From contig JAIRSA010000134.1 of NCBI GenBank assembly GCA_031255695.1, positions 1 through 25,122 of the forward strand: a stretch of 25,122 bases of DNA, in the 5' to 3' direction. This stretch comes from Eubacteriales Family XIII. Incertae Sedis bacterium (lineage in GTDB: Bacteria; Bacillota; Clostridia; Peptostreptococcales; Anaerovoracaceae). Positions 14,850 to 21,786 of this stretch are shown one piece after another. Under the pieces are notes generated by a model. That model saw only the letters and a program-made list of their open reading frames with translations, had not been told where the DNA came from and made no database searches. The position numbers and the translations under genes are program-made. Each line of letters begins with the position of its first letter. Position 1 is the first letter of the stretch.

Positions 14850-15854
14850 TCACCCGCCTGCCAGCCGCGCCGCTTTCTTCAGCGCCTCCAGCCTAGCCGA
14901 CAGCTCTTCCAGCCTCGGGCCCGCCTTGGCCCCGGCATCCATCAATTCCTGCGCGATCTTCTCTTCGATGCGGATCTTTTTCAGAATGAAGGGAAGGGCA
15001 AGCGGGTCGCCCTTATAAAGAAGCAATGGGCTGATCTCAAATTCCAGCCCACATTCCGACAATGCAGCCTCTATCTGCCTGTAGCGGGGATCTGCCGCCC
15101 GCCCGGCGTCAGCTCCACTGCCCGCCGGCCTGCCGCCATCCCCTGCGGCGCCAGATCCGCCGCCCGCCGGCCATCCGCCATCCCCTGCGGCGTCAGATCC
15201 GCCGCCCTCCGGTCCGGCGTCAGCTCCGCCGCCCGCCAGCCTGCAGCCATCCCCTGCGGCGCCAGCTCCGCCGCCCGCCGGCCAGCCGCCATCCCCTGCG
15301 GCGTGAGATCCGCCGCCCTCCGGTCCGGCGTCAGCTCCGCCGCCCTCCGGCCCGCGTGAAGCGCCAATGCGGGCGCCCGCCGGCACGGCGGCCATTATCT
15401 CGCATATGAACCGCCCCTCGCGCGCCAGCCTCTCGTCCACTAGGCGGAACCCGTTCCCGCAGAGCCAGCGCCGCAGGGCGTCAGGCGCATTCCTCGGCTG
15501 AAGCACAAACCTCCTCACGGACAGCGCCTTGTCCAGATCGGCGGAAATAAGGCGCTGTATAAGCAGGCCGCCCATCCCCGCGATAATGACAGTGTCGGCC
15601 TCGCCGCGCCCCAGCACCTCAAGGCCGTCCCCCAGCCGGAAATCAAAGGCGGCGCCGGGCGCCAGCCTGGATATGTTCTCCCTCGCCCTGTCCAGCGGCC
15701 CTGTCTTGGCGTCGCTCACGATCACGGCGGCCGATATGCCCCGTTCATAAAGGGCGACGGGCAGAAACCCGTGATCCGACCCTATATCGGCCACAACCCC
15801 GCCCGCTGGGACACAGGAACAGATCGCCTCAAGCCTGTCGTTGAGCCTCAGCAT
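14850..15854 (-). CDS. trmK: tRNA (adenine(22)-N1)-methyltransferase TrmK with repeat insertion
   Basis: TrmK is a Rossmann-fold SAM-dependent enzyme that methylates N1 of adenine 22 in bacterial tRNA. The SAM-binding motif VVADIGSDHGFLPVAL spans residues 20-35, followed by VSDAKTGPLDRARENI, GDGLEVL and the family hallmark IIAGMGGLLIQRLI at 90-103. The C-terminus (about 255-334) is the expected helical region with LLLYKGDPLALPFIL. The protein is 334 residues, against roughly 230-240 for typical members (from memory). The excess is a Gly/Ala-rich insertion at about 161-254, after FICEIMAAV and before PRYRQIEAALSECGLEFEI, built from a 37-residue tandem repeat. The catalytic core is intact, so activity is likely retained. 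It starts 12 bp after the rpoD stop and belongs to the dnaG-rpoD operon. Confidence 0.9.
   Translation of the reverse strand: MLRLNDRLEAICSCVPAGGVVADIGSDHGFLPVALYERGISAAVIVSDAKTGPLDRARENISRLAPGAAFDFRLGDGLEVLGRGEADTVIIAGMGGLLIQRLISADLDKALSVRRFVLQPRNAPDALRRWLCGNGFRLVDERLAREGRFICEIMAAVPAGARIGASRGPEGGGADAGPEGGGSHAAGDGGWPAGGGAGAAGDGCRLAGGGADAGPEGGGSDAAGDGGWPAGGGSGAAGDGGRPAGSGADAGRAADPRYRQIEAALSECGLEFEISPLLLYKGDPLALPFILKKIRIEEKIAQELMDAGAKAGPRLEELSARLEALKKAARLAGG
15093..15374. repeat. in-frame minisatellite inside trmK (111-bp period)
   Basis: Two copies of a 111-bp unit lie at 15225-15335 and 15114-15224. Each is composed of one 27-bp and two related 42-bp subunits. On the coding strand a 9-residue module ADAGPEGGG is followed by two 14-residue modules such as SDAAGDGGWPAGGG. 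All subunit lengths are multiples of three, so copy-number change preserves the frame. Flanking partial units extend the low-complexity tract to residues 161-254. Confidence 0.88.
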
Positions 15855-15866
15855 CTGCTACACCGC

Positions 15867-17009
15867 TCACTCAAGATAGTCCTTGAGCTTGCGGCTCCTG
15901 CTGGGATGCCGTAGCTTGCGGAGCGCCTTCGCCTCTATCTGCCTTATCCTCTCGCGCGTCACGTCGAAGCGCTTGCCCACTTCCTCAAGCGTCCTCGCCC
16001 TTCCGTCGTCGAGCCCGAAGCGGAGTATCAGCACCTTCTGCTCGCGCTCGGTCAATGTGTCCAGGACCTCTATCAGCTGCTCCTTGAGCATGGAGAACGC
16101 GGCCGCGTCGGCGGGCGCCTGCACATCCTCGTCCGGTATGAAATCGCCGAGGTGGCTGTCCTCCTCCTCCCCTATCGGTGTCTCCAGCGACACAGGCTCC
16201 TGGGCTATCTTCAATATCTCGCGGACCTTGTCTTCCGATATGTCCATTTCCGCCGCTATCTCTTCAGGCAGCGGCTCCCTGCCGTATTCCTGCAGGAGCT
16301 GCCTGGATATGCGTATGAGCTTATTAATGGTCTCCACCATGTGGACCGGTATCCTGATCGTGCGCGCCTGGTCCGCAATGGACCGCGTTATGGCCTGCCT
16401 GATCCACCATGTGGCGTAGGTGCTGAATTTATAGCCCTTGCGCCAGTCGAACTTGTCCACGGCCTTGATCAGCCCGAAATTGCCTTCCTGTATCAGATCC
16501 AGGAAGAGCATGCCGCGGCCGACATAGCGCTTGGCTATGCTGACGACGAGCCTGAGATTGGCTTCGCAGAGCCGCTTTTTGGCAGAGCTGTCCCCGTTTT
16601 CCATACGCATCGCCAGCTCGACTTCCTCATCGGCAGTAAGCAACGGCACCGTGCCGATCTCCTTCAGGTACATCCTGACAGGATCGTCCACGGCAATGCC
16701 TTTTGGCAAGGTGGCCTCAAGATCGATCTCCCCCTCATCGGTGACTGCGTCAGGATCCAGCTCCGGCTCTTCATCGTCCTCCATGGCTAGCAGTTCGAAC
16801 GGCTCAGGCTCTTCCACCTCAGTCACCAGCTCGACCCCGGCATTGAAAAGTTTGTCGTAAAAGTCGTCGATCTGGTCTTTGTCTATGTCCAATGTCTCAA
16901 GTTCGTCCGAAATCTCGGTATACGTCACGCTGCCCTTCTGCTTCGCGCGTTCAAGCAGCTCCTGGATGGCCTCAAAGCGCTTTTCGTCATTTTCGTCTTC
17001 GTACCCCAT
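15867..17009 (-). CDS. rpoD: primary RNA polymerase sigma factor (sigmaA/RpoD)
   Basis: This is the housekeeping sigma factor that directs RNA polymerase to TTGACA/TATAAT-type promoters like those in this window. The 380-residue protein has an acidic N-terminal region, then region 1.2 (DDPVRMYLKEIGTVPLLTADEEVELA), region 2 with RYVGRGMLFLDLIQEGN, GYKFSTYATWWIRQAI and QARTIRIPVHM, region 3, and region 4.2 with TLEEVGKRFDVTRERIRQIE and KLRHPSRSRKLKDYL at the C-terminus. Size is typical of Gram-positive SigA. The start is ambiguous. I use ATG 17009, 5 bp after the dnaG stop. GTG 17018 would overlap that stop as GTGA, and TTG 17021 is also open. Its place after dnaG is the classical macromolecular synthesis operon. 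Confidence 0.97.
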   Translation of the reverse strand: MGYEDENDEKRFEAIQELLERAKQKGSVTYTEISDELETLDIDKDQIDDFYDKLFNAGVELVTEVEEPEPFELLAMEDDEEPELDPDAVTDEGEIDLEATLPKGIAVDDPVRMYLKEIGTVPLLTADEEVELAMRMENGDSSAKKRLCEANLRLVVSIAKRYVGRGMLFLDLIQEGNFGLIKAVDKFDWRKGYKFSTYATWWIRQAITRSIADQARTIRIPVHMVETINKLIRISRQLLQEYGREPLPEEIAAEMDISEDKVREILKIAQEPVSLETPIGEEEDSHLGDFIPDEDVQAPADAAAFSMLKEQLIEVLDTLTEREQKVLILRFGLDDGRARTLEEVGKRFDVTRERIRQIEAKALRKLRHPSRSRKLKDYLE

Positions 17010-17014
17010 ACTAA

Positions 17015-18781
17015 TCACCAACCTCTAACCTCTTTCCTTTTCTTCTGAATCGCAAGCAATTCACACGATAATTGTTCGGCTTTTTCATTGTTCTCGTCCT
17101 CATCTGTCAATGTAAGCATGCGGAGCACCTCATCTTCCCTAGCAGCAAGGGACGAAAGCTTCACTGCCTGCACGCACTCGGCAAACACGCTCTCCCCTTT
17201 GTCCGCGATCTTGATATTCTGCAATATGTCTTCAAGCACGGCCCTGTCATTAATGTCAAGGATGTCCGTGAGCTTGCTGAGGTCTATTTCCTCGTCTTCT
17301 TCATAAAGCGATTTTATATTCGAATATATCCTGTACGCGGCTGGCGAAACGAAGGCCTCCTCGTATTCATGCACCCGTCTCATGTAGGACGCCTCCAGCA
17401 GCATCAGCCGTATGAAATATTTCTCTACCATCTCCAGCGGATCCGCTGCCCCGCCTTCTTCTGCCGCCGGGCGGCGCCTAGCCCTGATCGCCGCGATGGC
17501 ATGCCCGCCTGACTGGCCGCCCCCCTGTATCTCTCCACGCATGGCGCCTTCCGATATGCCCGTCTCGGCCGCCGCCTTCTTTATATATACCTCCGCTTCC
17601 ACCGGGCTCAACGGCTTTATTATGGCGGCCGCCGCCTTGAGGAAGCTTAGGCTGCCCTCGGTGGTATTCATGTCGGCGCGCTCCCGCGCTGCCATGAGCT
17701 TGAAATCTATCATCGGGACGGCCTCGCCCACGAGCTCAAGGAAGCGTTCCCTGCCATAGGCCTTGATGAACTCGTCGGGGTCCTTCGCGCCTTTCACGCG
17801 CAGCACCCTCACCGAGCACCCCGCCTCGCGCAATATGTCCATGCCCCGCATGGCGGCGGCATTGCCGGCCGCGTCGGAATCGTAGGCGATGACGATATTG
17901 CCCGTGTAGCGTTTCAGCCTCTCCGCCTGCTCCTTCGTAAGGGCCGTGCCCAGCGAGGCGGCCACGTTCTTCACCCCATGGCGGTATAGCGATATCGCGT
18001 CCATATAGCCTTCCACAAGTATGGCCTGATCCTCCTTGGATATGTCCTGCCGCGTCACGTTGAGCGCATAGAGGCTGTCCTTCTTGTGGTAGATCTTGGA
18101 ATCCTGGGAGTTGAGGTATTTCGGCATGCCGTCCCCGAGCACCCGGCCGCCGAAGCCGATAACCTTAGACCTCGTATTCAGTATGGGGAAGATCACCCTG
18201 CCCCTGAACTTATCGAAAAAGCCCTTATTGGATGCCGACACCAGGCCCAGTTCCACCATGACGCCCTCTTCCACGCCATCGTTCTTCAGCTGCGTGTACA
18301 GGCTGTCCCAAGCGGCGTCCGCATAGCCCACGCCGAACTTGCGGAGCGTGGCGTCGTCTATCCCCCTGCCGGCCATATAGGCGAGGGCCGGGTTCATCTG
18401 GCTGCGGAAGGCCTTGTAGAAAAAGACGGCGGCCTTCTTGTTGGCTTCGTAATAAACCGCCCTTTTCTTTTCATTGTCGAATATCCCCGCCCCCACGTCA
18501 ATGCCATAGTCCTCGGCGAGCTTGGATACCGCTTCCATAAATGTGAAATTGTTTATGCGTTTTACAAACTCTATTACATTACCCGATACGCCACATCCGA
18601 AACACGTGAATATCTGTTTTTCCTCTGAAACCACGAAAGAAGGGGTCTTCTCATTGTGGAAAGGGCAGAGGCCCTTATAGTTGGCCCCGGCTTTCCTGAG
18701 CTTCACGTGGCCGCCTATGACATCGACAATGTTGCATCTATGCTTTATCTCATCGACAATATTTTCTGTCCTGTTGCTCAT
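17015..18781 (-). CDS. dnaG: DNA primase DnaG
   Basis: DnaG synthesises RNA primers at the replication fork with the replicative helicase. The 588-residue protein has the N-terminal CHC2 zinc finger (CPFH at residues 39-42, CFGC at 60-63), a catalytic core with KFRGRVIFPI and GFGGRVL, and a TOPRIM domain with EGYMDAISLY at 257-266 and DSDAAG at 301-306. The C-terminal region from about residue 430 is the helicase-interaction domain and is more divergent; a short Gly-rich and basic linker (GGGQSGGHAIAAIRARRRP) precedes it. The ATG at 18781 overlaps the upstream dut-dgt stop as ATGA, indicating translational coupling. The gene is followed almost without gap by rpoD. Confidence 0.97.
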   Translation of the reverse strand: MSNRTENIVDEIKHRCNIVDVIGGHVKLRKAGANYKGLCPFHNEKTPSFVVSEEKQIFTCFGCGVSGNVIEFVKRINNFTFMEAVSKLAEDYGIDVGAGIFDNEKKRAVYYEANKKAAVFFYKAFRSQMNPALAYMAGRGIDDATLRKFGVGYADAAWDSLYTQLKNDGVEEGVMVELGLVSASNKGFFDKFRGRVIFPILNTRSKVIGFGGRVLGDGMPKYLNSQDSKIYHKKDSLYALNVTRQDISKEDQAILVEGYMDAISLYRHGVKNVAASLGTALTKEQAERLKRYTGNIVIAYDSDAAGNAAAMRGMDILREAGCSVRVLRVKGAKDPDEFIKAYGRERFLELVGEAVPMIDFKLMAARERADMNTTEGSLSFLKAAAAIIKPLSPVEAEVYIKKAAAETGISEGAMRGEIQGGGQSGGHAIAAIRARRRPAAEEGGAADPLEMVEKYFIRLMLLEASYMRRVHEYEEAFVSPAAYRIYSNIKSLYEEDEEIDLSKLTDILDINDRAVLEDILQNIKIADKGESVFAECVQAVKLSSLAAREDEVLRMLTLTDEDENNEKAEQLSCELLAIQKKRKEVRGW

Positions 18782-20418
18782 CGTCTCTGCTTCCAGCCCG
18801 TTGGCACAAACAGCCTCACATATAGATCGATCGCGTATCTGTCGGTCATGCTGGCGATATGGTCCTTTACCGTCTCGGAGAGCCCGTGCTCCTGCACAAG
18901 CCGCGCGTATTCGCTGGGGAGCTCGGCGGGGTTCTCCATATGGTAGTCGTAGAGCCGGAATATCATCATGCGCACCTTGTCAAGCTCCTCGTCGCCCTTG
19001 ACGATGCTGCTGAGGTAGACATTGTCGAACATGAAGTCCCGGAGTTTGTTCATATAGTATGCGCAGTTCTCGCCCTGGATGATGAAGTCCTCTTTCTGGC
19101 TGTTGTCTATCAGGTCGTTGACGAGGGTGTTTATGCGCTCGGTGGTCGTCGCGCCCAGCTCTTCCACGCAGTCTGCCGGTATGTCCTCTTTCCGTATGAC
19201 CCCGCTGCGCAGGGCGTCGTCTATGTCGTGGTTGATGTATGCTATCCTGTCGCTTATCTTGACGATCTGCCCCTCTAATGTGAATGGCATCTTTTTGCCT
19301 GTGTGGTTCAGTATCCCGTCGCGCACCTCTTCCGTGAGGTTCATGCCGCGGCGCGTCTCGCTGCATTCCAGCACGTCGACGACGCGCAGGCTCTGGACGT
19401 TGTGTTTGAAGCCGCCTTCATGTTTTTCGTTCAGGAAGACTTCGCCGTTGTGCCCGAAGGGCGTATGCCCCAGGTCGTGCCCCATGGCGATCGCCTCGGT
19501 CAGGTCCTCGTTGAGCCGCAATGCGCGGGCTATGGTCCTTGATATCTGCGCCACTTCAAGGGTATGCGTGAGCCTTGTCCTGAAGTGGTCCCCTTCAGGC
19601 GCCAGGAATACCTGCGTCTTATGCATGAGCCGCCTTAGCGCCTTGGAATACACGATGCGATCCCGGTCCCTCTGGAAATCGGTGCGGATCTCGCATTTCT
19701 CCTCTTCCCTCTGCCGCCCTCTCGACTGGGCAGCCTTGGCTGCGCGCCTGGAAAGCGTCTCAAACTCGCGTTCTTCAGAAGCGACACGTTTAAGCACGGA
19801 TCCGACCCCTCCTTTCAGCATCGGCGCTATAGGCGCCGGCCTGCGCACGGCTGCCGCATATCCGGCGCCGCTGCGCCGCGCGGCCCCGTCGCTGCCTGCG
19901 CCCATGGCCTGCCCGCTGTCCGGCACATCGGCCTGCGGCCCGGCGGCGCCTGCGCCCATGGCCTGCCCGCCGTCCTGCGGCCCGTAGGCGGAGACCCCCG
20001 TATGGCCGAAGCCGCCCGCCCCGCGCACGGTCTCGTCGAGCGAGCCCGCCGGCTCCAATTCCGCCCTGGCATAGCCCGCTATGACCATCTGGGCGATCCT
20101 GTCGCCGTCGTCGATGACGAAATCCGCATCGCCCAAGTTTATGACAGGCACCCGGATCTCGCCCCTGTAATCGCTGTCTATCGTCCCGACGCCATTGACC
20201 AAGCCTATGCCATGCTTCGCGGCAAGCCCGCTGCGTGCCCGTATCTGGGCCTCGACGCCCTCCGGCAGCTGTATATAGAGGCCCGTAGGCACCAGCGCCC
20301 GCTCCCCCGGCCTCAAGGTGATGGCCTCGGCCAGGCTGGCGCATATATCCATGCCGGCCGCGCCGGCTGTCTCGTATCTGGGCAGGCGCCCAGAATCGCT
20401 CTTGATCTTTATCTTCAT
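18778..20418 (-). CDS. fused dUTP diphosphatase - dGTP triphosphohydrolase (Dut-Dgt)
   Basis: One continuous 546-codon frame holds two complete nucleotide-pool enzymes. Residues 1-145 are a trimeric-type dUTPase (dUTP to dUMP and pyrophosphate) with all five motifs: AGAAGMDICA (18-27), RARSGLA, NGVGTIDSDYRGEI (75-88), GDRIAQMV (105-112) and RGAGGFGHTG (132-141). Residues about 208-546 are an HD-domain dNTP triphosphohydrolase, with EIRTDFQRDRDRI, HKTQVFLAPEGD and HD ligands His285, His314-Asp315 and Asp390. The 62-residue linker between is Gly/Ala-rich and contains a duplicated GQAMGAG. The ATG at 20418 has AGGAGG 6 nt upstream. Inside the frame AAAGGAGG precedes GTG at 19797 (Val208), which would give a normal Dgt N-terminus, so free Dgt may also be made. 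It follows the M16 gene by 10 bp and overlaps dnaG by 4 nt. Confidence 0.9.
   Translation of the reverse strand: MKIKIKSDSGRLPRYETAGAAGMDICASLAEAITLRPGERALVPTGLYIQLPEGVEAQIRARSGLAAKHGIGLVNGVGTIDSDYRGEIRVPVINLGDADFVIDDGDRIAQMVIAGYARAELEPAGSLDETVRGAGGFGHTGVSAYGPQDGGQAMGAGAAGPQADVPDSGQAMGAGSDGAARRSGAGYAAAVRRPAPIAPMLKGGVGSVLKRVASEEREFETLSRRAAKAAQSRGRQREEEKCEIRTDFQRDRDRIVYSKALRRLMHKTQVFLAPEGDHFRTRLTHTLEVAQISRTIARALRLNEDLTEAIAMGHDLGHTPFGHNGEVFLNEKHEGGFKHNVQSLRVVDVLECSETRRGMNLTEEVRDGILNHTGKKMPFTLEGQIVKISDRIAYINHDIDDALRSGVIRKEDIPADCVEELGATTTERINTLVNDLIDNSQKEDFIIQGENCAYYMNKLRDFMFDNVYLSSIVKGDEELDKVRMMIFRLYDYHMENPAELPSEYARLVQEHGLSETVKDHIASMTDRYAIDLYVRLFVPTGWKQRR
19795..19815 (-). promoter_or_regulatory. 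internal ribosome-binding site and GTG start for a stand-alone Dgt
   Basis: On the minus strand AAAGGAGGGG (19815-19806) is followed by GTG at 19797-19795, in frame, 10 nt after GGAGG. The product would begin (M)LKRVASEEREFETLS, which resembles the N-terminus of single-domain Dgt proteins. It looks like the original start of dgt before the fusion. Confidence 0.6.
19894..19970. repeat. 54-bp-spaced direct repeat in the Dut-Dgt linker
   Basis: The same 23 bp, containing GCGCCCATGGCCTGCCCGC, occurs at 19894-19916 and 19948-19970. The offset is 54 bp (18 codons), so GQAMGAG appears twice in the linker. Shorter matching words (CTGCGGCCCG) continue the similarity downstream of each copy. Confidence 0.8.
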
Positions 20419-20428
20419 CCCGCGCCTC

Positions 20429-21679
20429 CTAGGCGCTCAGCATCTTCCTGATATCGTGCCTCCTGCGCCCTATGACGGCACCGGAGTAGGTATTCGGATC
20501 CGTCACCATGTGCGCCACCCTTCTTATATCGTCAAGCGTGACGGCGTTTATCCGCGCGATCACCTCTTCCGGCGTGAACACCTTGCCTAGAAGCAGGTAG
20601 TTCTTGCCAATGGAGAACATCCTGCCGTTCACGCTCTCAAGCCCGAATGTATAGCTGCCCTTCATCTGCTCCTTGGCCGTGCTGAGTTCGTCCTCGGTAA
20701 CGCTGCTGTCCCCCAGGAGCCTCAGCTCCTCAAGTATGGCCTCCACCGCCTTCCTGACCTTGTCATGCCCCACAGCCGCGTAGATGTTGAAAAACCCGTC
20801 GTCCCTGAACGAACTGGACGAGGAGTAGACGGAATAGGCAAGCCCCTTCTGCTCGCGTATATTCTGGAACAGCCTCGAATTCATGCTGCCGCCCGTGATA
20901 TTGTTCAGGAGCGCCAGGCTGTAATAGTCGTCGTCGTAGAGTGGCAGCCCCTTGGTGGCCAAACATATGTGGCTCTGCTCTATATCCTTCACCTTCGAGC
21001 GGAACCTGGGAAGCCCCTCGGACTTGGACACCTCCCTGCCCGGCGCGTTCGACGGCAGGCCGGAAAAATACTTCGTTACAATCTCATCTATACGGTCTTC
21101 GTCGAAATTCCCCGCCACCGACACCACGATGTTCTCGCGCGTGTAGCTGTCGGCCAGATAAGCCATGATGGCATTGCGGCTTATCGATTTCAATGTGGAC
21201 GGCGTGCCGATGACGCTCTTGGCAAGCGCCGACCCGTGGAATATCTGCTCGCATATGATGTCATGCACATCGTCTTCCGGGGCGTCTTCGATCATCTTGA
21301 TCTCCTCGCAGATGACATTCCTCTCCTTGTCCATCTCTTCCCTGTCGAATCTGGAGCAAAGCAGCATGTCGCTGAGTATCTCGACGGATTTCTCGAAATT
21401 CGAGTCCAGCGTCTTGACGTAGTAGCCCGTCGTCTCTTTGCCCGTAAACGCGTTTGAGATCCCGCCGATCTTGTCGATGTCGTCCGCGATCTGCTTCGCA
21501 CTCCTCTTTTCGGTGCCTTTGAACATCATATGCTCGATAAAATGGGAAATCCCGGCCTTGGACGCTGGCTCGAACACCGCGCCGGCATGTACCCATACGC
21601 CTGTAATCACAGACTGGACATGCGGGATCTTCTCTGTGGCAAGCCGTATGCCGCAATCCAAAGTTTTGGTTTTGATCAT
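20429..21679 (-). CDS. M16 family zinc peptidase (processing-peptidase-like)
   Basis: This is a metalloprotease of the insulinase/mitochondrial-processing-peptidase family (YmxG type in Gram-positive bacteria). The inverted zinc motif HFIEH is at residues 46-50, with the catalytic Glu49, and the distal ligand is Glu126 in ERNVICEEIKM, the expected spacing of about 76. NAFTGKETTGYY and the C-terminal domain segment GGSMNSRLFQNIREQKGLAYSVYS are also typical. The length of 416 residues is normal for the single-chain form. The ATG at 21679 has GGAG 6 nt upstream. Its stop codon overlaps the ribosome-binding site of dut-dgt (TAGGAGG), so the two are closely coupled. Natural substrates of bacterial members are poorly known. 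I see no strong promoter or terminator in the 107 bp upstream. Confidence 0.94.
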   Translation of the reverse strand: MIKTKTLDCGIRLATEKIPHVQSVITGVWVHAGAVFEPASKAGISHFIEHMMFKGTEKRSAKQIADDIDKIGGISNAFTGKETTGYYVKTLDSNFEKSVEILSDMLLCSRFDREEMDKERNVICEEIKMIEDAPEDDVHDIICEQIFHGSALAKSVIGTPSTLKSISRNAIMAYLADSYTRENIVVSVAGNFDEDRIDEIVTKYFSGLPSNAPGREVSKSEGLPRFRSKVKDIEQSHICLATKGLPLYDDDYYSLALLNNITGGSMNSRLFQNIREQKGLAYSVYSSSSSFRDDGFFNIYAAVGHDKVRKAVEAILEELRLLGDSSVTEDELSTAKEQMKGSYTFGLESVNGRMFSIGKNYLLLGKVFTPEEVIARINAVTLDDIRRVAHMVTDPNTYSGAVIGRRRHDIRKMLSA

Positions 21680-21786
21680 TTAACTCTCCCAGACACCCGC
21701 CGGCATATGCATCCCGCCGGGCACACAGCAAATTTGATTTCGAAAATTGATTTTGTGAATGTTTTTAATACCCATTTATTATGTAA

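Noticed and set aside
21680..21786. Terminator of the SLH protein gene and promoter of the M16 operon
   Set aside because: The region is partly AT-rich, with a direct repeat of AAATTTGATTT type, but I found no good hairpin with a T run and no well-spaced -35/-10 pair.
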